Source: Pseudarthrobacter oxydans
Lineage (GTDB): Bacteria; Actinomycetota; Actinomycetes; Actinomycetales; Micrococcaceae
Assembly (NCBI RefSeq): GCF_034258515.1
Contig: NZ_CP139438.1
Location: 4,030,001-4,094,000 of the forward strand
DNA: 64,000 bases
Reading direction: 5' to 3'
The notes under the pieces were generated by a model. The model did not search any database. It saw only the letters and a list, made by a program, of their open reading frames with translations, and was not told the origin of the DNA. A program made the translations under genes and the position numbers. This document shows positions 45,789-57,842 of this stretch, piece by piece (position 1 is the stretch's first letter; each line of letters starts with the position of its first letter).

Positions 45789-46787
45789 ATGGCGCGAGCG
45801 ACAGTCCAGGACGTCGCCAAAACGGCAGGAGTGTCGGTCGGGACAGTTTCACGGGTCCTTAACGGCAGCCCGGCAGTCAGCGCTGCGAGCAAGGAAAAGG
45901 TCAAGGGTGCCATCCGCGAGCTCAACTACCGGCCGCTGGCTTCTGCCCGCGACCTGCGCCGCGACCGCACCATGCGCCTGCTGGCCCTCGCCAAGAGCCT
46001 CGACTCCCCTGTCATCAGCGAAGCCTTCCGTGGCTTCGGGGACGCCGCGGCACTGTCCGGCTATGTCAGCCTCATCGCACCCACCTCGGGGGACCTCGAG
46101 CGGGAACAGCAGCTGGTGGACATGCTGCGCAACGGCTCGGTGGACGGCCTGATCCTCTTTTCGCCCACCATGCCGGACGCCGATGTTGAGGCACTGGCAG
46201 GGCAACTGAGCGTTGTCCAGGTCTGCGAGATCGTCGATTCCGAGGCGGCATTCGGTGTTTCCATCGACGACCGGCGGGCCGCCGTGGACATCACCCGGCA
46301 CCTCCTGGCAACGGGCAGCCGGCGCCTGGCGATGATCGGCAACAGGGCGGCACGCTCCGGCCGGCTGCGGGAGGAAGGATTCCTCGCTGCCGTCCGGGAG
46401 GCGGGTCTGCAGCCGGAGCACCTGTTGTTCGCTGAGGGCGAGTTCGGTTTCCATGCCGGGCGCCGCCTCACCAGGGAACTCCTGCTGCTGGACCCGCTGC
46501 CCGATGCCGTCTTCTGCGGCAGCGATACTGTGGCCGCCGGATGCGTCCGCGAGATTACCGACGCCGGCCTGCGGGTTCCGGACGACATCGCCGTGGCAGG
46601 TTTCGACGATTCCGTCCAGGCGGAAATGTGCGTCCCTGAACTGACCACCATCAGGCAGCCCGCCTACGAGATGGGCCGGGTGGCCTTTGAAGCGCTGTTC
46701 GCACGCATGACTGAGCCAGGCGAACACCGCCGAGGCCGCACCTTCCTCCCCCACGAGCTCGTGGTCCGCGATTCCACTAAGGGCTAG
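45789..46787 (+). CDS. LacI family transcriptional regulator
   Basis: A 332-residue regulator: HTH head at 3-50 (TVQDVAKTAGVSVGTVSRVLNGSPAVS), hinge (RELNYRPLASAR), then the effector-binding core (LLALAKSLDSPVISEAFRGF, VDGLILFSPTMP, AVFCGSDTVAAGCVREI, DDIAVAGFDDSVQAEMCVP). It is followed by a strong promoter with two identical CG-centred palindromes before an oxidoreductase operon, almost certainly its own operators. The ATG at 45789 is preceded by GGAAGAGG. Confidence 0.9.
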   Translation: MARATVQDVAKTAGVSVGTVSRVLNGSPAVSAASKEKVKGAIRELNYRPLASARDLRRDRTMRLLALAKSLDSPVISEAFRGFGDAAALSGYVSLIAPTSGDLEREQQLVDMLRNGSVDGLILFSPTMPDADVEALAGQLSVVQVCEIVDSEAAFGVSIDDRRAAVDITRHLLATGSRRLAMIGNRAARSGRLREEGFLAAVREAGLQPEHLLFAEGEFGFHAGRRLTRELLLLDPLPDAVFCGSDTVAAGCVREITDAGLRVPDDIAVAGFDDSVQAEMCVPELTTIRQPAYEMGRVAFEALFARMTEPGEHRRGRTFLPHELVVRDSTKG

Positions 46788-46796
46788 CACCAGGGG

Positions 46797-46826
46797 TTGA
46801 CAGTCCTCGACGGCGGCTGCAAGACT
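46797..46826 (+). promoter_or_regulatory. Promoter of the oxidoreductase-ThuA operon
   Basis: A perfect TTGACA (46797-46802), an 18-base spacer, and AAGACT (46821-46826) as a weak -10. Operator 1 begins directly after the -10. Confidence 0.5.
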
Positions 46827-46844
46827 TTTGGAATCGATTCCAAA
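46827..46844. promoter_or_regulatory. LacI-type operator 1
   Basis: TTTGGAATCGATTCCAAA, an 18-bp perfect palindrome with the CG centre typical of LacI-family operators. It covers the expected transcription start. Confidence 0.8.
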
Positions 46845-46873
46845 CCTGCGGCAGCCTTCAGTGGCGCAACAGG

Positions 46874-46889
46874 TTGGAATCGATTCCAA
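46874..46889. promoter_or_regulatory. LacI-type operator 2
   Basis: TTGGAATCGATTCCAA, identical core to operator 1 and centred 46 bp downstream of it, suggesting cooperative binding or looping by one regulator. Confidence 0.8.
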
Positions 46890-46939
46890 ACGGCTTCACA
46901 GAGCCCCCTCCGCCACCAACCAGTTAAGGAAGCACCCCT

Positions 46940-48076
46940 TTGATCAACGAGCAGCAGCCGCCAGTGCAGCCCGCCGCCCTTCCCGAAGAAGCACCGGCAG
47001 AAGCGTTGCGGGTGGGCGTGGTAGGCATCGGCTGGGCCGGCCAGCAGCACCTGAAGGCCTACCACGCCCTTGACGGCGTCAGCATCGTTTCGCTTGCCGG
47101 CATGGAGCAGGAACTCCGCGACTCCCTGCAGGCCGAATACGCCATTCCGAACGCCTTCGCGGACTGGAAGGACATGCTGGACCACGGCGGACTGGACGCC
47201 GTCAGCGTGGCAGTGCCAACCTTCCTGCACGCCCCCATCACCATCGCCGCCCTGGAACGGGGAATCCACGTCCTGAGCGAGAAGCCCATCGCCCGCAACG
47301 CCGTCGAAGGCCAAGCCATGGTTGACGCTGCCCGCAGAGCCGGGCGCGTCCTGGACGTCGCCTTCAACCACCGCCGCCGCGGCGACATCCAGGCGCTGAA
47401 GGGCGTCATCGATGCGGGCGGGCTCGGCCGGCCGTACTACGCCAAGGCATCCTGGCTGCGCCGCTCCGGCATCCCCACCCTGGGCAGTTGGTTCACCAAC
47501 CCGGAGCTTGCCGGCGGCGGACCGCTGGCGGACATCGGCGTCCACGCCCTGGATTACGCCCTGCACCTGCTGGGCGAACCGAAAGTGGTGGCCGTCTCGG
47601 CGGCCACCCATTCGGAACTGGGACCACAGGGGCGGGGCGGCGGCAGCGCCTACTCCGCCCTGGCATCCAGCCACGCCTTCGACGTGGAGGACCTCGCCTC
47701 GGCGTTCCTCCGGCTCGAGGGCGGCGGAACCCTGGTGATCGAGGCGAGCTGGGCCACGTACCGGGAGACGGACGACCTCCTGGACTTCACGATTTACGGA
47801 ACGGACGGCGGCGCGGAGCTCAAGGTGCAGGGCGCGCCTTTCCCGCCCGTGGGCCAGCTGCGGGTGTTCACGGACAAGGACGGCGAAAGCGCCGATTACG
47901 TCCCGCCGGTACTGCCGGGCCGCGCCCATGATGCAGTGGTGGAGGACTTCGTCACGGCAGTCCGGGGCGGCGAGGCAGTCTGGGGCGGGCATGACGGCTC
48001 CCTGGCGCTCTACCGGGCACAGATCATCGACGCGTGCTACCAGTCAGCGCTGGAGCAGAGGGAGGTTCGGCTCTAA
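46940..48076 (+). CDS. Gfo/Idh/MocA family oxidoreductase
   Basis: A 378-residue NAD(P)-dependent dehydrogenase: [20 protein letters not shown] (Rossmann, about 24-43), [16 protein letters not shown], the [15 protein letters not shown] loop (catalytic lysine, about 116), and [21 protein letters not shown] (histidine region). The start is TTG at 46940 with AAGGA upstream. It is under two LacI operators and overlaps the ThuA gene by one base (TAATG). It probably acts on a sugar or inositol-like compound; no transporter is adjacent. Confidence 0.88.
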   Translation: MINEQQPPVQPAALPEEAPAEALRVGVVGIGWAGQQHLKAYHALDGVSIVSLAGMEQELRDSLQAEYAIPNAFADWKDMLDHGGLDAVSVAVPTFLHAPITIAALERGIHVLSEKPIARNAVEGQAMVDAARRAGRVLDVAFNHRRRGDIQALKGVIDAGGLGRPYYAKASWLRRSGIPTLGSWFTNPELAGGGPLADIGVHALDYALHLLGEPKVVAVSAATHSELGPQGRGGGSAYSALASSHAFDVEDLASAFLRLEGGGTLVIEASWATYRETDDLLDFTIYGTDGGAELKVQGAPFPPVGQLRVFTDKDGESADYVPPVLPGRAHDAVVEDFVTAVRGGEAVWGGHDGSLALYRAQIIDACYQSALEQREVRL

Positions 48077-48819
48077 TGAACGGCAAACTGAAGATCCGGG
48101 TATGGAACGAGGGCGTCCACGAGGCCATCAACGAGCCGCCCCACATCGGGGAGATCTACCCTGACGGCATCCACGGTGCCATCGCCGCCGGGCTCCGTTC
48201 CTTCTACCCGGAGGCAGAGATTACGACGGCGGTCCTCGCCACGGACGATGAGCACGGCCTCGACGAGGAGGTGCTCGCGGAGACGGACGTCCTGCTGTGG
48301 TGGGGACACATGGCCCATCATGAGGTGAGCGACGCCGTCGTCGAACGCGTCCACCGGCACGTCCTCGGCGGCATGGGCCTGATCGTGCTCCACTCGGGGC
48401 ACTTCGCCAAGGTGTTCACCAGGCTGCTGGGCACCAGCTGCTCGCTCGCCTGGCGGAACGACGGCGAGCGCGAGCTCGTGTGGACCGTGAAGCCCTCGCA
48501 CCCCATCGCTGAGGGCGTGGACAGCCCCATCGTCATCCCCGAACAGGAGATGTACGGCGAGCTGTTCGATATCCCGGAGCCGGACGACCTCATCTTCATC
48601 AGCTCCTTCGCGGGCGGCGAGGTGTTCCGTTCCGGCGTCACCTTCACCCGGGGCAAGGGCCGCATCTTCTATTTCAGCCCCGGCGACCAGGAATACCCGG
48701 TGTACCACCACCCGCAGGTCCAGCGGGTCCTGGCCAACGGCGTCAAGTGGGCGGCCCAGCCCGGCCTGCACCGCTCGGCCCCAGGGGTCACCAACCCCGC
48801 CCGGGACTGGTTCAGCTAG
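48076..48819 (+). CDS. ThuA-like domain protein
   Basis: A 247-residue protein of the ThuA family, a glutamine-amidotransferase-like fold that in Rhizobium takes part in trehalose (3-keto-sugar) use. Features: [25 protein letters not shown] (metal/ligand histidines), [19 protein letters not shown], and [20 protein letters not shown]. The pairing with a Gfo/Idh/MocA enzyme mirrors ThuA-ThuB. Its ATG shares one base with the upstream TAA. Confidence 0.85.
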   Translation: MNGKLKIRVWNEGVHEAINEPPHIGEIYPDGIHGAIAAGLRSFYPEAEITTAVLATDDEHGLDEEVLAETDVLLWWGHMAHHEVSDAVVERVHRHVLGGMGLIVLHSGHFAKVFTRLLGTSCSLAWRNDGERELVWTVKPSHPIAEGVDSPIVIPEQEMYGELFDIPEPDDLIFISSFAGGEVFRSGVTFTRGKGRIFYFSPGDQEYPVYHHPQVQRVLANGVKWAAQPGLHRSAPGVTNPARDWFS

Positions 48820-48914
48820 GGATGGCTGCAGCCGGCCTCCGGCATGGCAACCCTGGCGACAGCAGCTGCGGGTTTCCCATAGCCGGGGCCGGTTCCAGCG
48901 GGTACAACTGAGGG

Positions 48915-52006
<3,092 letters not shown>

Positions 52007-52056
52007 TTACGCTTCAACTTAACTGATTGCGACCAGCCGCTGTTAGGCGGCCCCAA

Positions 52057-52109
52057 TCACAATGCTCTAACCTCCGTATTGTGACAGAAAAATTCCACTT
52101 AGCGATAAT
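52057..52109 (+). promoter_or_regulatory. Regulated promoter of the AmiS/UreI gene
   Basis: GTGACA (52081-52086), 17 bases, GATAAT (52104-52109). The inverted repeat TCACAAT-N14-ATTGTGA (52057-52063 and 52078-52084) overlaps the -35 and is a candidate operator. The regulator is unknown. Confidence 0.55.
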
Positions 52110-52145
52110 TCCGTCGGCGCTTCCGGCGGGCGGCGGGGCGTCCTG

Positions 52146-52793
52146 ATGCCGTACGTATGCCTGCTTCTCTCCGGTGCGGCACTGCTGGTCAACGGACTCG
52201 CCACCCTGGGGCACCTGCCCCGCCGCGACGCAGCCGTCCTGGGCCTGGTGGTGGGGATCGTGCAGCTGGTGCTCGGCGTCGTCGTGCTGTCCCTGGGCGG
52301 TGCGGCCGGCACAGCGCCGACGGCAGCAGGGATCCTCCTGTTCGGGCTGACCTACGCCTATGCGGGCCTGGACATCCTGCTGGGCCTTGGGGCGAAGGGC
52401 CTGGGCTGGTTCTGCGGGATGGTTGCGTTCGTTGCCGTGCTGCTTGCCTTCTTCTGGCTTCCTGCCGATCCCCTGCTCGCCGTGCTGTGGCTGGCGTGGG
52501 CGGTGCTCTGGGGCCTGATGTTCGCCTCCCTGGCCTGCGGCCGGAGCGGGCTGGACCCCTTCATGGGCTGGGCACTGGTCCTGGCCAGCCAGGTGACCGC
52601 CACGGTGCCGGCCTTCCTGGGAATGGCCGGGCTCTGGCCGCGCAGCGCCCACGTTGCCGCCGGCGCCGCCGGGCTGTTGGGACTTCTCTTCCTTGCCGCG
52701 GGAGTACTGGCGCGGCGGCAGCCTGCGGGCGAATGGCGCGCACCGGATAAGCCCCGTACCGTTGCCGCCCTGCCCCGGGAGCCGCGGCGCTAG
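52146..52793 (+). CDS. AmiS/UreI family transporter
   Basis: A 215-residue membrane protein with about six helices, related to urea/short-amide channels. Family features: an opening CLLLSGAALLVNGLATLG, ILLFGLTYAYAGLDILLGL, LGWFCGMVAFVAVLLAFFW and LLAVLWLAWAVLWGLMF. No urease or amidase gene is in view, so the substrate (urea, acetamide or similar) is open. The ATG at 52146 has no strong ribosome site but a good upstream promoter. It is divergent from gdhA, linking it to nitrogen metabolism. Confidence 0.85.
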   Translation: MPYVCLLLSGAALLVNGLATLGHLPRRDAAVLGLVVGIVQLVLGVVVLSLGGAAGTAPTAAGILLFGLTYAYAGLDILLGLGAKGLGWFCGMVAFVAVLLAFFWLPADPLLAVLWLAWAVLWGLMFASLACGRSGLDPFMGWALVLASQVTATVPAFLGMAGLWPRSAHVAAGAAGLLGLLFLAAGVLARRQPAGEWRAPDKPRTVAALPREPRR

Positions 52794-52862
52794 CCGCCGT
52801 GGCATACTGCCGTAACCAGTTTCTGCCGGATCCGCCGGCTGGAGGTCGGAAGGGGTTCTTCA

Positions 52863-54764
52863 ATGCAGGAGTTCGTCAGCGCGGACGAAGCAGTGCGGCA
52901 GCACGTCGTCGATGCGCTCGCGCAGGCGGGGACCGCCCCGGATCGCGCCTTTCAGCAGCGGTTCGACGCACACTTCCCCGACCTGTGCCGCCTCTTCCGC
53001 ACGCTGTACGGATCCCGGCCGGACTGGCAGGACCAGCTGGCCGCCCTGGTGGTCCAGGGTGCACGCTCCTGGGATGGGCGCCCTGCCGAGCTGAAGGCCC
53101 TGGACGCTGAACGGGAGGCCAACAGCGGCTGGTTCCTGTCCAACAACATGCTCGGCGGCGTCTGCTACGTGGACAGGTACGCCGAAAGCCTGGAAGGGCT
53201 GCGCTCCCACATTCCGTACTTCAAGGAACTGGGCCTCACTTACCTGCACCTCATGCCGCTGTTCCTCGCACCCGAGCCGCACTCCGACGGCGGCTACGCC
53301 GTCTCCAGCTACCGCCAGGTCAACCCCAAGCTGGGCACCATGGAACAGCTCCGTGAGCTTGCCTCCGAGTTCCGGACCCACGGCATCAGTCTGGTGGTGG
53401 ACTTCATCTTCAACCACACGAGTGACGAACACGAGTGGGCCCGCAAGGCGGCGTCGGGGGATCCGGAGTACAGCGACTACTACTGGATCTTCCCCGACCG
53501 CACCATGCCGGACGCCTTCGAGCGCAACGTGCGTGAAATCTTCCCGGAAGACCACCCGGGGTCCTTCATCCAAATGGAGGACGGCCGCTGGGTGTGGGCA
53601 ACCTTCCACACCTACCAATGGGACCTGAACTACTCCAACCCGGACGTCTTCCGGGCCATGGCCGGGGAGATGCTGTTCCTGGCCAACCAGGGCGTTGACA
53701 TCCTGCGCATGGATGCCGTGGCGTTCATCTGGAAGCAGCTGGGCACCCCCTGCGAAAACCTCCCCGAGGCCCACATCCTCCTCCAGGCCTTCAATGCCGT
53801 CTGCCGGCTGGCCGCGCCGTCGCTGCTGTTCAAGTCCGAGGCAATCGTGCATCCGGACGAGGTGGCCCTCTACATCGATCCGGCCGAATGCCAGCTCTCC
53901 TACAATCCGCTGCAGATGGCGCTGATCTGGGAATCCCTGGCCACCCGGGACGTCTCGCTGCTGGCGCAGGCGCTCGAACGAAGGCACAACATCCCGGACG
54001 GCACGTCCTGGGTCAATTACGTGCGCAGCCATGACGACATCGGCTGGACCTTCGCCGACGAGGACGCGGCAGAGCTTGGCATCAACGGCTTCGACCACCG
54101 CCGTTTCCTGAACTCCTTCTACGTCAACCGGTTCCCGGGCAGCTTCGCCCGCGGCGTCCCGTTCCAGGACAATCCCAAGACCGGGGACTGCCGGATTTCA
54201 GGTACCACGGCGTCCCTGTGCGGCATGGAGGTGGACCCGGCCGAGGCGGTGGAGCGGATCCTCCTTGCCCACTCGGTGGCCTTCAGCACCGGCGGCATCC
54301 CGCTCCTGTACCTGGGCGACGAGGTGGGGCAGGTCAACGACTACGGGTATGCAGAAGAGGAAGGGCACGACGCCGACAGCCGCTGGGTGCACCGGCCCCA
54401 CTACCCGGCGGGCCAATACGCGCTCCGCCACGACCCGTCCACCCCCGCGGGCGCGGTGTACGCCGGCCTGAAGCGGATGGTTGAGGTCCGGGCGGCCACG
54501 CCTGAACTGGCCGGTACCAGGCTGGTGGATTTTTCCACCAACAACCGTTCCGTCCTTGCCTACCAGCGGCCCGGCGCCGCGGCTGAAACACGGGTCCTGG
54601 CGCTCGCCAACTTCAGCGACCAGCCCCAGGCCCTGCCCGCCGAAACCTTCTCCGGGTACTCCCCTGCCGCCGTCGACCTTCTCTCCGAAGCAGCGCTGCA
54701 GCTGGACGAGGGGGTCACGCTCCTCCCCCGCCAGTACCTCTGGCTGCGCGTCACTCCCGTTTAG
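52863..54764 (+). CDS. Amylosucrase-type alpha-amylase family enzyme (GH13)
   Basis: A 633-residue cytoplasmic GH13_4 enzyme. Amylosucrase transfers glucose from sucrose to an alpha-1,4-glucan, releasing fructose. An N-terminal helical domain (1-90) precedes the barrel: [16 protein letters not shown]284 nucleophile ([12 protein letters not shown]), E326 acid/base (LFKSEAIV) and D391 ([12 protein letters not shown]), each two positions before the Neisseria amylosucrase residues D286, E328 and D393. This colinearity favours amylosucrase over trehalose synthase. AAGGGG precedes the ATG. Confidence 0.88.
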   Translation: MQEFVSADEAVRQHVVDALAQAGTAPDRAFQQRFDAHFPDLCRLFRTLYGSRPDWQDQLAALVVQGARSWDGRPAELKALDAEREANSGWFLSNNMLGGVCYVDRYAESLEGLRSHIPYFKELGLTYLHLMPLFLAPEPHSDGGYAVSSYRQVNPKLGTMEQLRELASEFRTHGISLVVDFIFNHTSDEHEWARKAASGDPEYSDYYWIFPDRTMPDAFERNVREIFPEDHPGSFIQMEDGRWVWATFHTYQWDLNYSNPDVFRAMAGEMLFLANQGVDILRMDAVAFIWKQLGTPCENLPEAHILLQAFNAVCRLAAPSLLFKSEAIVHPDEVALYIDPAECQLSYNPLQMALIWESLATRDVSLLAQALERRHNIPDGTSWVNYVRSHDDIGWTFADEDAAELGINGFDHRRFLNSFYVNRFPGSFARGVPFQDNPKTGDCRISGTTASLCGMEVDPAEAVERILLAHSVAFSTGGIPLLYLGDEVGQVNDYGYAEEEGHDADSRWVHRPHYPAGQYALRHDPSTPAGAVYAGLKRMVEVRAATPELAGTRLVDFSTNNRSVLAYQRPGAAAETRVLALANFSDQPQALPAETFSGYSPAAVDLLSEAALQLDEGVTLLPRQYLWLRVTPV

Positions 54765-54775
54765 GCCCGTCCCAT

Positions 54776-54841
54776 CCCAACTAGGTAGCGCTAAGTGTCG
54801 TTTTGGCCGCCCAAAACGACACTTAGCGCTACCCAGTTGGG
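54776..54841. repeat. Palindromic element family A, copy 3
   Basis: Arms 54776-54806 and 54811-54841 pair over 30 of 31 bases with a 4-base loop. It begins 11 bases after the amylosucrase stop and ends 33 bases before the pheA ATG. Confidence 0.9.
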
Positions 54842-54874
54842 CGGGCGGGGGCGGGGCGTGAAACCATACGGATC

Positions 54875-55732
54875 ATGGCCCAGAAGATTGCGTACCAGGG
54901 TGAGCCCGGCGCCAACTCCAATATCGCGTGCAAGCAGATGTTCCCCGACATGGAAAGCGTGCCCTGCGCGAGCTTCGAGGACGCGTTTGAACTCGTGTCC
55001 AGCGGCGAGGCCGAGCTGGCCATGATCCCGATCGAGAACTCCATCGCCGGCCGGGTGGCGGACATCCACATCCTGCTGCCGCAGTCCAACCTGCAGATCG
55101 TGGGGGAGTTCTTCCTGCCCATCCACTTCGACCTGCTTGGCATCCCGGGCAGCACCATCGAAGGTGCCACCGAGGTGCACAGCCACATCCACGCCCTGGG
55201 CCAGTGCCGCAAGCTCATCCGCGAGCACGGCCTCAAGCCCGTCATCGCCGGCGACACCGCGGGTTCCGCCCGGGAAGTCAGCGAGTGGAACGATCCCCGC
55301 AAGCTGTCCCTCGCTCCCCCGCTCGCGGCCCAGATCTATGGCCTGGACGTGCTGGCCTCGCGGGTTGAGGACGACCCCTCCAACACCACGCGCTTCGTGG
55401 TCCTGGCCCGGGAAAAGGAGCTGCCGGCGCGGGATGAGCTTCCCGGACCGACAGTCACCAGCTTTGTGTTCCGCGTCCGCAACGTCCCCTCGGCCCTGTA
55501 CAAGGCGCTGGGCGGCTTCGCCACCAACGGCGTGAACATGACCCGGCTGGAAAGCTACATGGTGGGCAACGAATTCGCCGCCACCATGTTCATGGCCGAC
55601 GTCGAAGGCCACCCCGAGGACCTGCCGTTGAAGCTGGCCCTCGAGGAACTGGACTTCTTCACCACCGAGGTGCGGATCCTGGGCGTCTACTCCGCCGCGG
55701 ACTACAGGACTGCTCAGACCGTCAGCGGCTGA
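54875..55732 (+). CDS. pheA: Prephenate dehydratase
   Basis: A 285-residue enzyme that turns prephenate into phenylpyruvate in phenylalanine synthesis. The catalytic domain (1-185) starts KIAYQGEPGANSNIA and has IPIENSIAGRVADIH, GDTAGSAREV and the catalytic NTTRFVVL (TRF motif, about 170-173). A C-terminal ACT domain (about 195-275: FVFRVRNVPSALYKALGGF, NMTRLESYMV) should bind phenylalanine for feedback inhibition. Its last 19 bases overlap the convergent monooxygenase gene. Confidence 0.95.
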   Translation: MAQKIAYQGEPGANSNIACKQMFPDMESVPCASFEDAFELVSSGEAELAMIPIENSIAGRVADIHILLPQSNLQIVGEFFLPIHFDLLGIPGSTIEGATEVHSHIHALGQCRKLIREHGLKPVIAGDTAGSAREVSEWNDPRKLSLAPPLAAQIYGLDVLASRVEDDPSNTTRFVVLAREKELPARDELPGPTVTSFVFRVRNVPSALYKALGGFATNGVNMTRLESYMVGNEFAATMFMADVEGHPEDLPLKLALEELDFFTTEVRILGVYSAADYRTAQTVSG

Positions 55733-57624
55733 CCCGCTGCATGGCGCGGCTTCAGGAGACCGGCAAAGAACTCCGCCAGCTCCGCCGTCGCCGCGAGCGG
55801 CAGGACGTTGGCCACGTACTGGTCCGGACGGACCACCACCACCACGCCGCCGCGGTCCAGGCCCCGCAGCTCGAAGATGTCCGCGTTGGGATCGGTGGCG
55901 TACACCTTCTCGTAGTCGGTCAGCTTGAACGGGCCCACCTGCGGCCTGAACACCGCCGGTACCGCGTTGATGTCAACGGCGGTGTGGGGCTGCTGGTAGA
56001 CCACTTTCACGTCGAACCAGGCATCCGGGTCAGCGTCCGACGGCGTCGCGGCCAGCGGTGACTGTGGCGAGTTCGCCAGCCACTCGGCGAAGTCCGCCAC
56101 ACCTGAGTGCCCGCCGGCCGGTGCCGCGTCGGCGAAAACGTAGATCCGCCAGCGGCCGTCAGCCGTAGCGTGGTGGCCCAGGTGCATCGGGTTGGTATCG
56201 CCCACCCGCACCACGGGCGCCGATTTGAAGCGCTTGCCCACGGGAAAACCCGTGGCCAGGTCCTGGTGGATGTCGCTGCCGGTCACCATGGACGGCGTGT
56301 ACTGGGTCATGAAGCCGGCCGGGAATTCAGCGGTGCGCACGTAGAAGTCCTCAAGGTCCGAGGGGTGTTCGAACTCTTCGGGCTTCTTGGCCATCATGGT
56401 GGACCACTCCTTATCGAAATCGATAAGGTTCTTCGCCACCACCTGGCGCTCCTCGGAGTAGGTGGACAGCAGGCTCTCCGGGCTGCGGCCTTCCAGCACG
56501 TGCCCCAGCTTCCAGGCCAGGTTGAACCCGTCCTGCATGGAGACATTCATGCCCTGGCCGGCCTTGGCACTGTGGGTGTGGCAGGCGTCGCCGGTGATGA
56601 ACACCCGCGGAGTACTGGTGCCGCGGTCCTCCGGCAGGACGTCGTCGAACCTGTCCGTCAGGCGGTGGCCCACCTCGTAGACGCTGTGCCATGCCACGTT
56701 TCGCACGTCCAGCGTGTAGGGGTGGAGGATCTCGTTGGCCTTGTGGATGATCTGCTCGATGGTGGTTTTGCGGATGGCGCCCTTGGTGTCCGGATCCACC
56801 TCGCCAAGGTCCACGTACATGCGGAAGAGGTAGCCGCCTTCCCGGGGGATCAGCAGGATGCTGCCTTTCTCACCCTGGATGGCGCACTTGGTGCGGATGT
56901 CCGGGAAGTCGGTAACGGCCAGGACATCCATAACGCCCCAGGCGTGGTTGGCGGCGTCGCCGGCGAGGTGGCAGCCAATGGCGTCCCGCACCTTGCTGCG
57001 GGCGCCGTCCGCACCAACAACGTACTTAGCGCGGACCACCCGCTCCTGGCCTTCGCTTGGGCCGGAGGTGCGGGCGAGGGTCACAGTGACGGGGTACTCC
57101 CCCTGGCCGGTGACTTCAAGGCCGCGGAATTCGTAGCCGTAGTCGGGCTTCATGCGGGTGGGCGAGTTGGCCATGACCTCGGCGAAGTAATCCAGGACGC
57201 GGGCCTGGTTCACGATCAGGTGCGGGAATTCACTGATCCCCATCTCGTCGTCCACGGCACGGGCGGCCCGGACGATGCGCGAGTGGTCCGCCGGGTCCGG
57301 CTTCCAGAACGCCATTTCGGTGATCCTGTATGCCTCGGCGATGATCCGCTCGGCAAAACCGAAGGCCTGGAACGTCTCCACGCTCCGGGCCTGGATGCCG
57401 TCGGCCTGGCCGATGGGAAGACGCCCTTCCCTACGTTCAACAATGCGCGTTGTGACATTCGGGAACTGGGAAAGCTGCGCGGCTGCAAGCATGCCGGCAG
57501 GCCCGGTGCCCACAATCAGCACGTCGACTTCGTCCGGAAGGTCAGCAGGCCGGTTGATGCCGACGCCTGCCGCAGGCTTGACCCGGGGGTCGCCCGACAC
57601 GTAACCGTGGTGATGAAACTGCAC
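55714..57624 (-). CDS. FAD-dependent aromatic hydroxylase (phenol 2-monooxygenase / MobA type)
   Basis: A 636-residue class A flavoprotein monooxygenase. FAD motifs: VLIVGTGPAGMLAAAQL (about 35-51) and RVFITGDACHTHSAKAGQGMN (quoted in part; about 325-345); the DG motif is GADGARSKVRDAIG. The C-terminal 200 residues are the thioredoxin-like dimerisation domain of phenol hydroxylases. Length and start (MQFHHHGYVSGDPRV) resemble 3-hydroxybenzoate 4-hydroxylase MobA. I take the GTG at 57624, which has AGGAAT upstream. Being divergent from a homoprotocatechuate cluster, it may make 3,4-dihydroxyphenylacetate from a hydroxyphenylacetate; inference. Confidence 0.85.
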   Translation of the reverse strand: MQFHHHGYVSGDPRVKPAAGVGINRPADLPDEVDVLIVGTGPAGMLAAAQLSQFPNVTTRIVERREGRLPIGQADGIQARSVETFQAFGFAERIIAEAYRITEMAFWKPDPADHSRIVRAARAVDDEMGISEFPHLIVNQARVLDYFAEVMANSPTRMKPDYGYEFRGLEVTGQGEYPVTVTLARTSGPSEGQERVVRAKYVVGADGARSKVRDAIGCHLAGDAANHAWGVMDVLAVTDFPDIRTKCAIQGEKGSILLIPREGGYLFRMYVDLGEVDPDTKGAIRKTTIEQIIHKANEILHPYTLDVRNVAWHSVYEVGHRLTDRFDDVLPEDRGTSTPRVFITGDACHTHSAKAGQGMNVSMQDGFNLAWKLGHVLEGRSPESLLSTYSEERQVVAKNLIDFDKEWSTMMAKKPEEFEHPSDLEDFYVRTAEFPAGFMTQYTPSMVTGSDIHQDLATGFPVGKRFKSAPVVRVGDTNPMHLGHHATADGRWRIYVFADAAPAGGHSGVADFAEWLANSPQSPLAATPSDADPDAWFDVKVVYQQPHTAVDINAVPAVFRPQVGPFKLTDYEKVYATDPNADIFELRGLDRGGVVVVVRPDQYVANVLPLAATAELAEFFAGLLKPRHAAGQPLTV

Positions 57625-57672
57625 GGGATTCCTCACTTCGTTGTGTGGCGCTTCAGCTGCACGAGCTGTTCG

Positions 57673-57701
57673 ATAATAGAATTTCAGGTTCCATATAAGA
57701 A
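57673..57701 (-). promoter_or_regulatory. Candidate promoter of the flavin hydroxylase gene
   Basis: Reading leftward: TTCTTA (57701-57696), 17 bases, TATTAT (57678-57673). Confidence 0.4.
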
Positions 57702-57777
57702 ACCCTGCGATTGAGCACCACAGTACGCCACCTGTGACGGGGACTACAAGGGACCGGGATTCCCTCGAGAAAAGGGG

Positions 57778-57806
57778 TTGACGAACGCCGACGCGAGCGC
57801 GATAGT
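57778..57806 (+). promoter_or_regulatory. Promoter of the homoprotocatechuate cluster
   Basis: TTGACG (57778-57783), exactly 17 bases, GATAGT (57801-57806). The operator palindrome starts two bases after the -10. Confidence 0.6.
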
Positions 57807-57807
57807 G

Positions 57808-57819
57808 ATCGTATACGAT
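57808..57819. promoter_or_regulatory. GntR/FCD-type operator
   Basis: ATCGTATACGAT is a perfect palindrome with the GTATAC core common for FadR-subfamily (FCD) regulators. It covers the predicted transcription start, so binding would block initiation. The likely binder is the GntR protein encoded at 59302-59985. Confidence 0.6.
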
Positions 57820-57842
57820 TTTGTACTCGATGAGGAGACGGT

